Assembly: GCA_934515035.1 (NCBI GenBank)
Contig: CAKSXP010000067.1
Coordinates: 1 to 8,779, forward strand
Length of the DNA stretch: 8,779 bases
Source: an uncultured Oscillospiraceae bacterium
GTDB taxonomy: Bacteria; Bacillota; Clostridia; Oscillospirales; Oscillospiraceae
Direction: 5' to 3'
Numbering within the stretch: position 1 is the first letter of the stretch; each line of letters opens with the position of its first letter. A program made the position numbers and the translations under genes. Positions 1 to 6,205 of this stretch are shown in pieces. The notes beneath the pieces are model-generated. The model did no database searches. It was not told the origin of the DNA and saw only the letters and a list, made by a program, of their open reading frames with translations.

Positions 1-2050
1 CCGCAGAGGGGCGCTGCGTTGCGATAACGAGATGCATTCCCGCGGCTCGTCCCATCTGGGCGACGCGGCAGATGCTCTCCTCGACCTCTTTTGAAGCCAC
101 CATCATGAGGTCGGCAAGCTCGTCGATCACGATGACCACCTGCGGAAGCGTCGGTTCGCCGTCTCTGCGGCGGTGTTCATTATAGGCCGCGAGATCACGC
201 ACGCCGATCTCGGAGAACAGGCGGTAGCGCTTGAGCATTTCGATAACAGCCCATTGCAGCGAGCCCGCCGCCTTTTTCGGGTCAGTCACGACCGGGATGT
301 AAAGATGCGGAATGCCGTTATATATGCCGAGTTCGACCATTTTGGGATCGATCATGATAAGTCTGACCTCGTCCGGCGTTGACTTGAACAGCAGGCTGAG
401 TATCAGGCTGTTCATGCAGACGGATTTGCCCGAGCCGGTCGTGCCGGCGATGAGCAGATGCGGCAGCTTTGCAATATTGCCGACGATGCTGTTTCCGCTT
501 ATGTCCTTGCCGACAGCAAAGCTGAGCTTGCTCTTGGCTGCGGTAAAAGCATTGGACTCGAGTATTTCACGCAGATATACCATGCTGACGAGCTTGTTGG
601 GGACCTCAACGCCGACCGTAGAGCTCTTGTCGGGTATCGGAGCGATGCGCACGCTGGCAACGCCCAGCGAGAGAGCAAGGTCTCCGGCCAGGTTCGTAAG
701 CTTATTGAGCTTGACCCCCGCCTCGAGCTCGAGATCATACCGTGTGACCGTCGGCCCGCGGGTGACGCCGACTATCGTGGCGGCCACGCCGAAAGATTTC
801 AACGTGTTCTCAAGACGCTCGCGGTTGAGCGCTATTTCCTCGCGGCCGTCTACCGTGCTTCCGCTCGGCTTATTGAGAAGCTCGACGGAAGGATACTGAT
901 ACTCCTCCGCCGGTTCTGCCGCGGATTCATCGATCTCTCTTGCGATATCCTCCGTCTCTTTGCGGACCTCATCCGCCGTCGGCTTTTCGGTTTTGCGGGA
1001 AGTCCCGCTCGTTGTTTTTTCCGTCTCCGGCGCCGATGATTCGATCGAAACTCCCGCGATCTCGGCCGCTTTCTCTATCGATATCGGCTCGACATCCTCG
1101 CTCGGCAGGGGCTTTATGCCGGTCATCGTCGGGCGCACCGGTTCCTTCTTTTCCGGCTTGGGCTCAAACTTTACCGGAGCCTTCCAGACCTCCGGCTCCG
1201 GTTCGGCGGCAGCCTGTCCCGCGCCGTCCGCGAAGCTCTCGTGCTCCGCAACGATCTGATCCGGAGTTTTAACACGCGGCGTTTTGTTGAAGAAACCGGC
1301 CCTTGGCTCGAAGTTATCCTCCTCCGCCTGCTTCTGCGCAGGCTCCTCGTCTATCGGTATATCGATCGCGGCGCGGCGCGAGCGCTGCTTCCCCGCGGGT
1401 ATCTCCTGCTTCGCTCTCGGCAGAGGCTCCGGCTCCGGTTCCGGCTCATACTCCAGCCGGGTGCGGTTCCTGACACGGTCGGCGGCCTTCCGCAGATCGA
1501 GCTTCATCGCGATAATGATGCTGATAAGCATCGCGGCCAGCAGCACGGGAAACGCGCCGTAAATGCTGACAGCGGCGCGAAGCCCCTCCCCCAGCAGGCC
1601 CGAAATAACTCCGCCGGGCTGCATCGTCTTTCCCGACGTGTAAAGCAGCTCGACCAGGTCCTTGAAGCCCTCGTAAGTATTCTTCGTGAACAGATATGCA
1701 AACGCGCCGAGAAACACCGTTGTCAGAAGCGCGAAGGTGACGCGCAGAGCCACCGGGCGGCCGTGGTGGAACGCGAGTATATACGCACAGCACAGGAGCG
1801 CCGGCGGGAACAGATAGTACCCCCAGCCTATAAGCCCTTTCACAAAGCCGCAGAATATGTTTATGAACCACGCGTCAACGTTGAAATAGCCTATGACCGA
1901 AAAGATGCCGAGGAAAAGGCATATGACCGCTCCGACCTCGCGCCGTACCGGTCTTGCTTCAGGCTGTTTCGTACTCGTCTTTTTTGACGGCGCGCTGCTT
2001 TTGCCTTTGGCATTGGACTTCCGTCCGCCGCTTTTAGCTGTTTGTGCCAT
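1..2050 (-). CDS. ftsK: DNA translocase FtsK/SpoIIIE, C-terminus cut by window edge
   Basis: Membrane-anchored, ATP-driven double-stranded DNA pump that moves chromosomal DNA through the division or sporulation septum. 683 residues are visible and the frame is open throughout. After a basic N-terminal tail come four to five hydrophobic segments between about residues 38 and 182. Next is a charged, proline-rich linker (about 185-385) with an EPEPEPEP stretch near 202-209. The FtsK alpha/beta motor core follows, with Walker A GTTGSGKS at 536-543, Walker B VVIVIDELADL with its Asp at about 643, and the family motif RAAGMHLVIATQRPS at the edge. Roughly the last 100 residues, including the DNA-reading gamma domain, lie outside the window. 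The ATG at 2050 follows an AGGAG site that overlaps the uppP stop codon, 12 nt downstream of uppP, so the two are probably co-transcribed. SpoIIIE rather than vegetative FtsK is likely from the tepA neighbourhood but is not provable here. Confidence 0.96.
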   Translation of the reverse strand, partial: MAQTAKSGGRKSNAKGKSSAPSKKTSTKQPEARPVRREVGAVICLFLGIFSVIGYFNVDAWFINIFCGFVKGLIGWGYYLFPPALLCCAYILAFHHGRPVALRVTFALLTTVFLGAFAYLFTKNTYEGFKDLVELLYTSGKTMQPGGVISGLLGEGLRAAVSIYGAFPVLLAAMLISIIIAMKLDLRKAADRVRNRTRLEYEPEPEPEPLPRAKQEIPAGKQRSRRAAIDIPIDEEPAQKQAEEDNFEPRAGFFNKTPRVKTPDQIVAEHESFADGAGQAAAEPEPEVWKAPVKFEPKPEKKEPVRPTMTGIKPLPSEDVEPISIEKAAEIAGVSIESSAPETEKTTSGTSRKTEKPTADEVRKETEDIAREIDESAAEPAEEYQYPSVELLNKPSGSTVDGREEIALNRERLENTLKSFGVAATIVGVTRGPTVTRYDLELEAGVKLNKLTNLAGDLALSLGVASVRIAPIPDKSSTVGVEVPNKLVSMVYLREILESNAFTAAKSKLSFAVGKDISGNSIVGNIAKLPHLLIAGTTGSGKSVCMNSLILSLLFKSTPDEVRLIMIDPKMVELGIYNGIPHLYIPVVTDPKKAAGSLQWAVIEMLKRYRLFSEIGVRDLAAYNEHRRRDGEPTLPQVVIVIDELADLMMVASKEVEESICRVAQMGRAAGMHLVIATQRPSA

Positions 2051-2062
2051 TATGTAACACTC

Positions 2063-2917
2063 CTAAAATATGATTGAAAGAATTATCGTTATCGCGCCGA
2101 CGCCCCAGCAGTAGTAGGCAAAGCATCCGAACTTGCCTTTCTTCACTATGCGGCGAAGCAGGGCGATCGAAAAATAGCCGCTGACCATCGCCACCGCCGT
2201 TCCGACAAGGTATGCCGGGATCTGCGACGCGTCCACGCCCTCCCCTATCGCCTTTACAAGGCTGAGGATATTCGCGCCAAGCACCGCAGGAAGCGAGAGC
2301 AGGAAAGAAAACTTGACGGCAAACTCACGGTCGAGTCCGGTGACTATGCCCGCGGTTATCGTTGTTCCGGAGCGCGACAGGCCGGGGATCGTCGCGATCG
2401 CCTGGCATGCTCCGACAAACAGCGAATCCTTGAAGGTCATGTTCTTTTCGGTTTTGGTCCCGACAGGCATGCGGTCCGACGCATACAGCATAACGCCTGT
2501 CAATATCAGGATTATGCCAATAAACCATGTTTTATAGTACAGCTGCTCGATAAGATCGTTTACGGGAAGCACAACAAACAGCGGCAGCGTTGCTATCACT
2601 ATCATGAGCACAAGTCTTACGGCCGGATATCTCCGCTTCCCTTCGGCACTGTACTCCGCGGCAAGGCGTTTTCCGCTCTCTCCGATCCCGAAAAAAGCCA
2701 GCAGCTGCCGTATAATGTCGATTATATCTTTTCGGTAAGCCACACAGACGGCGACAAGCGTGCCCAGATGCAGCAGAACGTCAAAGAACATGTGTCCTTC
2801 GGTCGTTTCTCCGCCGAACAGATTCTGAATGATTGAAAGATGGCCGGAGCTTGATATTGGCAAAAACTCCGAAATACCCTGGACAAGGCCCAGAAACGCG
2901 GCCCAAAGTACAGACAT
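2063..2917 (-). CDS. uppP: Undecaprenyl-diphosphatase UppP (BacA family)
   Basis: Integral membrane phosphatase that converts undecaprenyl diphosphate to the monophosphate, recycling the lipid carrier for peptidoglycan and other wall polymers; overproduction of the family gives bacitracin resistance. The 284-residue protein has the usual length and about eight hydrophobic segments. It carries the family signatures: QGISEF (Q13, E17, the (E/Q)xxxE motif), PISSSGH with H26, and PGLSRSGTT at 178-186 with R182, which corresponds to the catalytic Arg of E. coli UppP. The start chosen is the ATG at 2917 because GGGAGG lies 8 nt upstream; an in-frame ATG at 2956 would put that site inside the gene. 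It sits 91 nt after tepA and 12 nt before ftsK on the same strand. I see no clear promoter or terminator in the gap from tepA. Confidence 0.96.
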   Translation of the reverse strand: MSVLWAAFLGLVQGISEFLPISSSGHLSIIQNLFGGETTEGHMFFDVLLHLGTLVAVCVAYRKDIIDIIRQLLAFFGIGESGKRLAAEYSAEGKRRYPAVRLVLMIVIATLPLFVVLPVNDLIEQLYYKTWFIGIILILTGVMLYASDRMPVGTKTEKNMTFKDSLFVGACQAIATIPGLSRSGTTITAGIVTGLDREFAVKFSFLLSLPAVLGANILSLVKAIGEGVDASQIPAYLVGTAVAMVSGYFSIALLRRIVKKGKFGCFAYYCWGVGAITIILSIIF

Positions 2918-3008
2918 ATCGTTAACCTCCCGGGAAGCAGTTATTTTTTGCAGCAATTTTTGCAGTATTATCTATGTTTACCGTATCAAAGAATTCTACC
3001 ACACAGGA

Positions 3009-3692
3009 TCATAAATCACAAGTAGATTTTCCCTCATCTTCCGAACTGATGCGCGAATGGAGATAAGACAGAGCGTCGGACAGTCCGCCTACCTCGTCTA
3101 TCAGCCCCGCCTTTACCGCCTCCTCGCCGTATATAACGCTTCCGACGTCGGTCGCAAGCTCGCCGGTCTCCATCATATAGCCGATGAATTTTTCACGGGT
3201 CACGGACGAGTTGGCGGTCACAAAGCCGACTATCCGCTCCTGTATCCGCGCAAGGTAATTATATGTCTGCGGAGCTCCGATAACCACACCCGTTATGCGC
3301 ACGGGGTGTATCGTCATCGCCGCGGACGGCGCTATGAACGAGCGCTGCGCCGCGACGGCCAGCGGCACGCCTATCGAGTGGCCGCCGCCCAGCACGAGCG
3401 AGGCTGTCGGCTTTTTCATCCCGGAGATCAGCTCTGCGATAGCAAGCCCCGCCTCGATATCCCCTCCGACCGTATTGAGCATGACGAGCAGGCCGCGTAT
3501 CTCCGGGCTCTCCTCAACGGCGGCCAGCAGCGGCAGTATATGCTCGTATTTTGTGGTTTTCGTGTTCTCCGGCAGCAGGATATGGCCCTCTATCTGCCCG
3601 ATGATCGTCAGGCAGTGGATATTCCCCGCGTTTACCGACGCGTAGTCCTTTACCGTATCGTTGTCCCTGAGCGCTTCGTTTTCATCATACAT
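3009..3692 (-). CDS. tepA: TepA-type ClpP-class serine protease
   Basis: Member of the ClpP/crotonase-fold serine proteases, closest in architecture to Bacillus TepA (YmfB), a cytosolic protein linked to protein translocation and encoded near spoIIIE there. The 227-residue protein has no signal peptide. The ClpP core runs from about residue 25 to 210: MLNTVGGDIEAG at 71-82 (substrate-groove strand), GGGHSIG with the likely nucleophile S106, MTIHP with H129, and ELATDVG with D182. Spacing Ser-His-Asp is close to canonical ClpP. The context around the Ser (GGHSIG rather than GxASA) and the acidic, polar N-terminus differ from housekeeping ClpP. Start: the ATG at 3692, with GGGAG about 10 nt upstream; another ATG just before it is out of frame and stops at once. 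It is the first gene of the leftward block and faces away from the DUF1538 gene. The substrate is unknown. Confidence 0.87.
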   Translation of the reverse strand: MYDENEALRDNDTVKDYASVNAGNIHCLTIIGQIEGHILLPENTKTTKYEHILPLLAAVEESPEIRGLLVMLNTVGGDIEAGLAIAELISGMKKPTASLVLGGGHSIGVPLAVAAQRSFIAPSAAMTIHPVRITGVVIGAPQTYNYLARIQERIVGFVTANSSVTREKFIGYMMETGELATDVGSVIYGEEAVKAGLIDEVGGLSDALSYLHSRISSEDEGKSTCDL

Positions 3693-3742
3693 TGTCTTTC
3701 ATCTCCCTGACACGTATTTTGTGCGGAGGCGGACATTTATAT

Positions 3743-3772
3743 GACATATCCGCGATTTTTTTGAAAGTGCAA
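3743..3772 (-). promoter_or_regulatory. Candidate promoter for tepA
   Basis: On the minus strand, TTGCAC (complement of 3767-3772) is followed after 18 nt by TATGTC (complement of 3743-3748), about 50 nt upstream of the tepA start. The -35 is good, the -10 only fair, and a second A/T-rich hexamer (CATATAAAT) lies just downstream. The position in a divergent intergenic region makes a leftward promoter necessary somewhere here; this is the best match I see. Confidence 0.4.
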
Positions 3773-3777
3773 AGCGG

Positions 3778-3806
3778 TTGATTAACGATTTGTTTTCTGT
3801 TATAAT
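3778..3806 (+). promoter_or_regulatory. Sigma-A-type promoter for the DUF1538/PII-like operon
   Basis: TTGATT at 3778-3783 and a perfect TATAAT at 3801-3806 are separated by exactly 17 nt, close to the housekeeping sigma consensus. Transcription would start near 3812-3814, leaving an untranslated leader of about 100 nt before the SD-matched start at 3911. No other hexamer pair in 3693-3900 is as good; a second TATAAT at 3861-3866 lacks a properly spaced -35 (TTGAAA is only 14 nt away). Confidence 0.75.
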
Positions 3807-3827
3807 CATTTATTATTAATACAATAC

Positions 3828-3894
3828 GCCGTATGCCGCTTTGAAAGGCTCAGGACACACTATAATGCACAATATAATGTTTCGGCATTACGGC
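3828..3894 (+). ncRNA. Structured 5' leader, candidate cis-regulatory RNA
   Basis: Bases 3828-3838 pair with 3883-3894 to form an 11-bp GC-rich stem with one bulged T (3889). Inside it, 3857-3864 pairs with 3873-3880 (7 of 8 pairs, one C-A mismatch) around the loop ATGCACAA, leaving an unpaired purine-rich strand at about 3839-3856 on the 5' side. The outer stem closes directly before the SD at 3896-3903 and begins about 15 nt after the predicted transcription start, so the leader is almost wholly occupied by this fold. I cannot match it to a known riboswitch class. The stem could simply be a structured UTR, but its placement fits control of ribosome access. Confidence 0.45.
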
Positions 3895-3895
3895 A

Positions 3896-3903
3896 GAAGG
3901 AGG
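3896..3903 (+). promoter_or_regulatory. Strong ribosome binding site that points to an ATA start
   Basis: GAAGGAGG is a near-perfect anti-SD complement. Exactly 7 nt downstream (3904-3910) is ATA at 3911, in frame with the DUF1538 gene. There is no ATG, GTG or TTG at a usable distance in that frame; the first conventional start (TTG at 3941) is 37 nt away and has no SD of its own. Confidence 0.7.
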
Positions 3904-3910
3904 TATACTC

Positions 3911-5443
3911 ATAGACATAGTTTTCAGAAAACAATCTGCTTTGGGTGATAAGATCAGGGAATCCGTATTGTCCGTATTGCCGATACTCGTTATCGTAACG
4001 ATCCTCTGTTTCTTTGTCACGCCGATATCCACGGACCTCATGCTCTCGTTCTTCATAGGAACTCTTCTTGTAATAATCGGCATGGGGCTCTTTTCCCTGG
4101 GCGCGGACACCGCCATGACCCCCATCGGAAACAGGATCGGCGCAAGCCTGACAAAGTCCAAAAACATTTGGCTCATGCTGGGCGTCGGCTTTATTCTGGG
4201 CGCTTCGATAACCATAGCGGAGCCGGATCTTCAGGTCCTGGCGGAGACGGTGCCGCATATCGACAACAATGTTCTTCTCATCTCCGTCGGCGTAGGCGTC
4301 GGCTTCTTCCTAGTCGTGTGTATGCTGAGGATACTGACCGGCACCAGTCTGCGCTGGCTGCTCATCTTTTTCTATACGATCGTTTTCGTTCTCGCGGCGT
4401 TTACGGACAAGGAATTTCTGAGCGTCGCGTTCGACTCCGGCGGCGTCACCACGGGGCCGATGACGGTTCCGTTCATTCTCGCGCTGGGCGTCGGTATCTC
4501 CAACATCCGAAGCGACAGCAAGGCGGAGTCCGACAGCTTCGGTCTTGTCTCGCTCTGCTCGATCGGGCCCGTGCTGGCCGTGCTTATTCTCGGGTTCTTT
4601 TATAAAGGCGAAGGTTCCACAGCCGCATCGGCTTCCACCGCGTGGACGGACACTCTCGAGATCGGCCGCGCCTATCTCAGGTCAATACCGGAATATATGC
4701 TGGAAATGGCCGTTGCGCTTTCCCCTATCGTCATCATCTTTCTGCTGTTTCAGCTTCTGTCCTTCAGAATGAACCGGCACAGTTTTTTCAAGATATGCAG
4801 CGGCATAATATATACATACCTCGGTCTTGTGCTTTTCCTCACCGGTGTCAACGTCGGCTTTTCTCCGCTTGGCAGCGTGCTTGGAAGCGAGCTTGCCTCC
4901 GGCCCCGTAAGATTTATTCTGATCCCGCTGGCGATGCTCTTCGGCTGGTTCATAATCTCGGCGGAGCCCGCGGTCAAGGTCCTTGAAAAGCAGATCGAGG
5001 ACGTCAGCTCCGGCGCTATCCCCGGAAAAGCAGTCAAGATCAGCCTCTCCATTGCGATCGCGCTCGCCACGGGACTTTCCATGCTGAGAGTGCTGACGGG
5101 AATATCGATACTCTATTTTCTTATTCCAGGATACGCTATCGCGCTTGTCCTGTCGTTTTTCGTACCGGATATTTACACCGCCATCGCGTTCGACTCCGGC
5201 GGCGTTGCCTCCGGACCGATGACGGCGACCTTCATGCTGCAATTTGTAATAGGCGTCAGCACCGCCACGGGCGGAAACATCCTCAGCGATGCTTTCGGAC
5301 TTGTCGCCATGGTCGCGATGATGCCTCTCATCACCGTGCAGATCATGGGCTTCATTTACGGCAGAACAGCATCCGCCGCATCCGGAGCACAGACCGCTTA
5401 CAAAGATCAAGAGATCATCGAATTGTGGGAGGAACAGAATTGA
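3911..5443 (+). CDS. Tandem DUF1538 polytopic membrane protein (putative transporter)
   Basis: A 510-residue integral membrane protein (from ATA 3911) with roughly 12-14 hydrophobic segments and two homologous halves. Counting from TTG 3941 (add 10 for the ATA start), the halves share AEP at 93-95 and 341-343, MLR(I/V)LTG at 128-134 and 381-387, FDSGGV(T/A)(T/S)GPMT at 164-175 and 417-428, and SD(S/A)FGLV at 198-203 and 449-455. These match the DUF1538 family, whose genes are often next to P-II family genes. The conserved FDSGGV/GPMT loops inside membrane segments look like a substrate or ion path, but the substrate is not known to me. The SD favours ATA 3911; ORF callers would give TTG 3941 (500 residues), which drops the basic stretch DIVFRKQSA before the first membrane helix. 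The stop overlaps the start of the PII-like gene (TTGA), implying coupled translation and a shared complex. Confidence 0.88.
   Translation: MDIVFRKQSALGDKIRESVLSVLPILVIVTILCFFVTPISTDLMLSFFIGTLLVIIGMGLFSLGADTAMTPIGNRIGASLTKSKNIWLMLGVGFILGASITIAEPDLQVLAETVPHIDNNVLLISVGVGVGFFLVVCMLRILTGTSLRWLLIFFYTIVFVLAAFTDKEFLSVAFDSGGVTTGPMTVPFILALGVGISNIRSDSKAESDSFGLVSLCSIGPVLAVLILGFFYKGEGSTAASASTAWTDTLEIGRAYLRSIPEYMLEMAVALSPIVIIFLLFQLLSFRMNRHSFFKICSGIIYTYLGLVLFLTGVNVGFSPLGSVLGSELASGPVRFILIPLAMLFGWFIISAEPAVKVLEKQIEDVSSGAIPGKAVKISLSIAIALATGLSMLRVLTGISILYFLIPGYAIALVLSFFVPDIYTAIAFDSGGVASGPMTATFMLQFVIGVSTATGGNILSDAFGLVAMVAMMPLITVQIMGFIYGRTASAASGAQTAYKDQEIIELWEEQN
5428..5432 (+). promoter_or_regulatory. Ribosome binding site fixing the TTG start of the PII-like gene
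   Basis: GGAGG lies inside the end of the DUF1538 gene, 7 nt before TTG 5440. This spacing selects TTG 5440 over the in-frame GTG at 5425, which would place the SD within its own coding sequence. The TTG overlaps the upstream TGA (5441-5443). Confidence 0.75.
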
Positions 5444-6108
5444 ATTATATCATCTCCATTATCAATCCTGAATCCGCAGTCACGCTTTTGAGCATCTGCG
5501 AGAAGCTGAAGCTTTCTTCCACAATGGTCCTGTATGGCCGCGGTACCGCAAGCAAAAGCACTCTCGACCTGCTTGGCATCGAGTCGAGAGAGCGCCGCAT
5601 CGTTCTGACCGCTGCGGACAACAGGCTGACAAAAGAATTCATCAGTCAAATGCGGCGGAATTTATATATAGACACACCCGGCCGCGGGATCGTTGTGTCT
5701 GTACCGATCAAAAGCGTGGGAGGAGGCAAATCCATGGAATATCTTAACGCCGGAAAAGAGGCCAGGGGCCTTCCGAAAATCAATTACGAATACGAGCTTA
5801 TACTGGCAATAGCCAACGAGGGCCATGCCGACGAGGTCATGGACGCCGCCCGTGCCGCCGGCGCTGCCGGAGGCACCATCATTCACGGCAAGGGCACCGG
5901 CGCCAAGCATGCGGAAAAGTTCTATAAAATATCGATCGTCGAGGAAAAGGAAGTCCTCATCATAGTTTCAAAGGCAGAGGAAAAGGCCGGCATCATGAGC
6001 GGGATCGTTCAGTCGGCAGGCCCCGGCACTCCGGCCGGTGCCGTTGTGTTTTCTCTCCCGGTGAGCGATATTGCCGGACTCAAGCTGCTTGACGATTCGG
6101 AAGAATAG
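5440..6108 (+). CDS. Tandem-domain PII-like regulatory protein
   Basis: A 222-residue soluble protein made of two PII-like (ferredoxin-fold) domains. Domain 1 spans about residues 1-92 (start MNYIISIINP, YGRGTAS at 32-38, then a strand ending GRGIVVSVPI at 81-90). Domain 2 spans about 116-212 (YELILAIANEG, HGKGTGA at 149-155, EKEVLIIVSK, and TPAGAVVFSLPV at 197-208). Both show the PII order: first strand, helix, G-x-G at the base of a T-loop-like segment, second strand-helix, then the PxG-x-hhh-x-(L/V)P(V/I) strand. Canonical PII is about 112 residues and trimeric, so this is a duplication. No uridylylatable Tyr in a canonical T-loop is evident, so it is not GlnB/GlnK. It is translationally coupled to the DUF1538 protein and probably docks on its cytoplasmic face to regulate it; the effector ligand is unknown. 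Confidence 0.82.
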   Translation: MNYIISIINPESAVTLLSICEKLKLSSTMVLYGRGTASKSTLDLLGIESRERRIVLTAADNRLTKEFISQMRRNLYIDTPGRGIVVSVPIKSVGGGKSMEYLNAGKEARGLPKINYEYELILAIANEGHADEVMDAARAAGAAGGTIIHGKGTGAKHAEKFYKISIVEEKEVLIIVSKAEEKAGIMSGIVQSAGPGTPAGAVVFSLPVSDIAGLKLLDDSEE

Positions 6109-6124
6109 GCTCAAATTAAAGAAA

Positions 6125-6161
6125 GGGACGCAGGCGAAATCAATCGCCGCGTCCCTTTTTT
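6125..6161 (+). terminator. Rho-independent terminator between convergent operons
   Basis: GGGACGC (6125-6131) pairs with GCGTCCC (6149-6155). After one bulged A the stem continues as GGCGA with TCGCC, closing a six-base loop. Six T residues follow at 6156-6161. It lies 16 nt past the PII-like stop. The opposite strand has a T-rich run (complement of 6113-6124) after the same stem, so it may also serve the leftward antiporter operon ending at 6206. Confidence 0.9.
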
Positions 6162-6205
6162 GGTTTGTATGGGCTGACAAAAGCCGGAAGCCATGCCGCC
6201 GTGGG

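Noticed and set aside
458..1987. Long plus-strand reading frames at 458-1039 and 1241-1987
   Set aside because: They are antisense to the FtsK/SpoIIIE gene, which is open over the full 1-2050 with motor motifs. The plus-strand translations are Arg-rich, low-complexity and match no family.
2918..2956. Longer uppP start at 2956
   Set aside because: It would add 13 residues before the conserved N-terminus, and the SD for the ATG at 2917 lies inside the extension.
2918..3008. Possible terminator or promoter between tepA and uppP
   Set aside because: Only a short direct repeat (TGCAAAAAT / TGCAAAAAAT on the minus strand) and scattered A/T-rich hexamers with wrong spacing; no hairpin with a T run.
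3057..3710. 217-residue plus-strand frame
   Set aside because: Antisense shadow of tepA, whose catalytic motifs are clear; no SD and no recognisable domain.
3861..3866. Second TATAAT as a promoter -10
   Set aside because: The only upstream -35-like hexamer (TTGAAA) is 14 nt away, too close; these bases also form one arm of the leader hairpin.
4682..5410. 242-residue minus-strand frame
   Set aside because: Antisense to the second DUF1538 repeat; composition rich in Asp, Arg, His and Gly is typical of a shadow frame.
5425..5439. GTG at 5425 as start of the PII-like gene
   Set aside because: The GGAGG serving TTG 5440 falls within this extension, and the predicted first beta strand begins right at TTG 5440.
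5440..6108. Annotation as classical nitrogen regulator GlnB/GlnK
   Set aside because: Two domains in one chain, no canonical T-loop with a modifiable Tyr, and no amtB or glnA neighbour; PII-like is the safer call.
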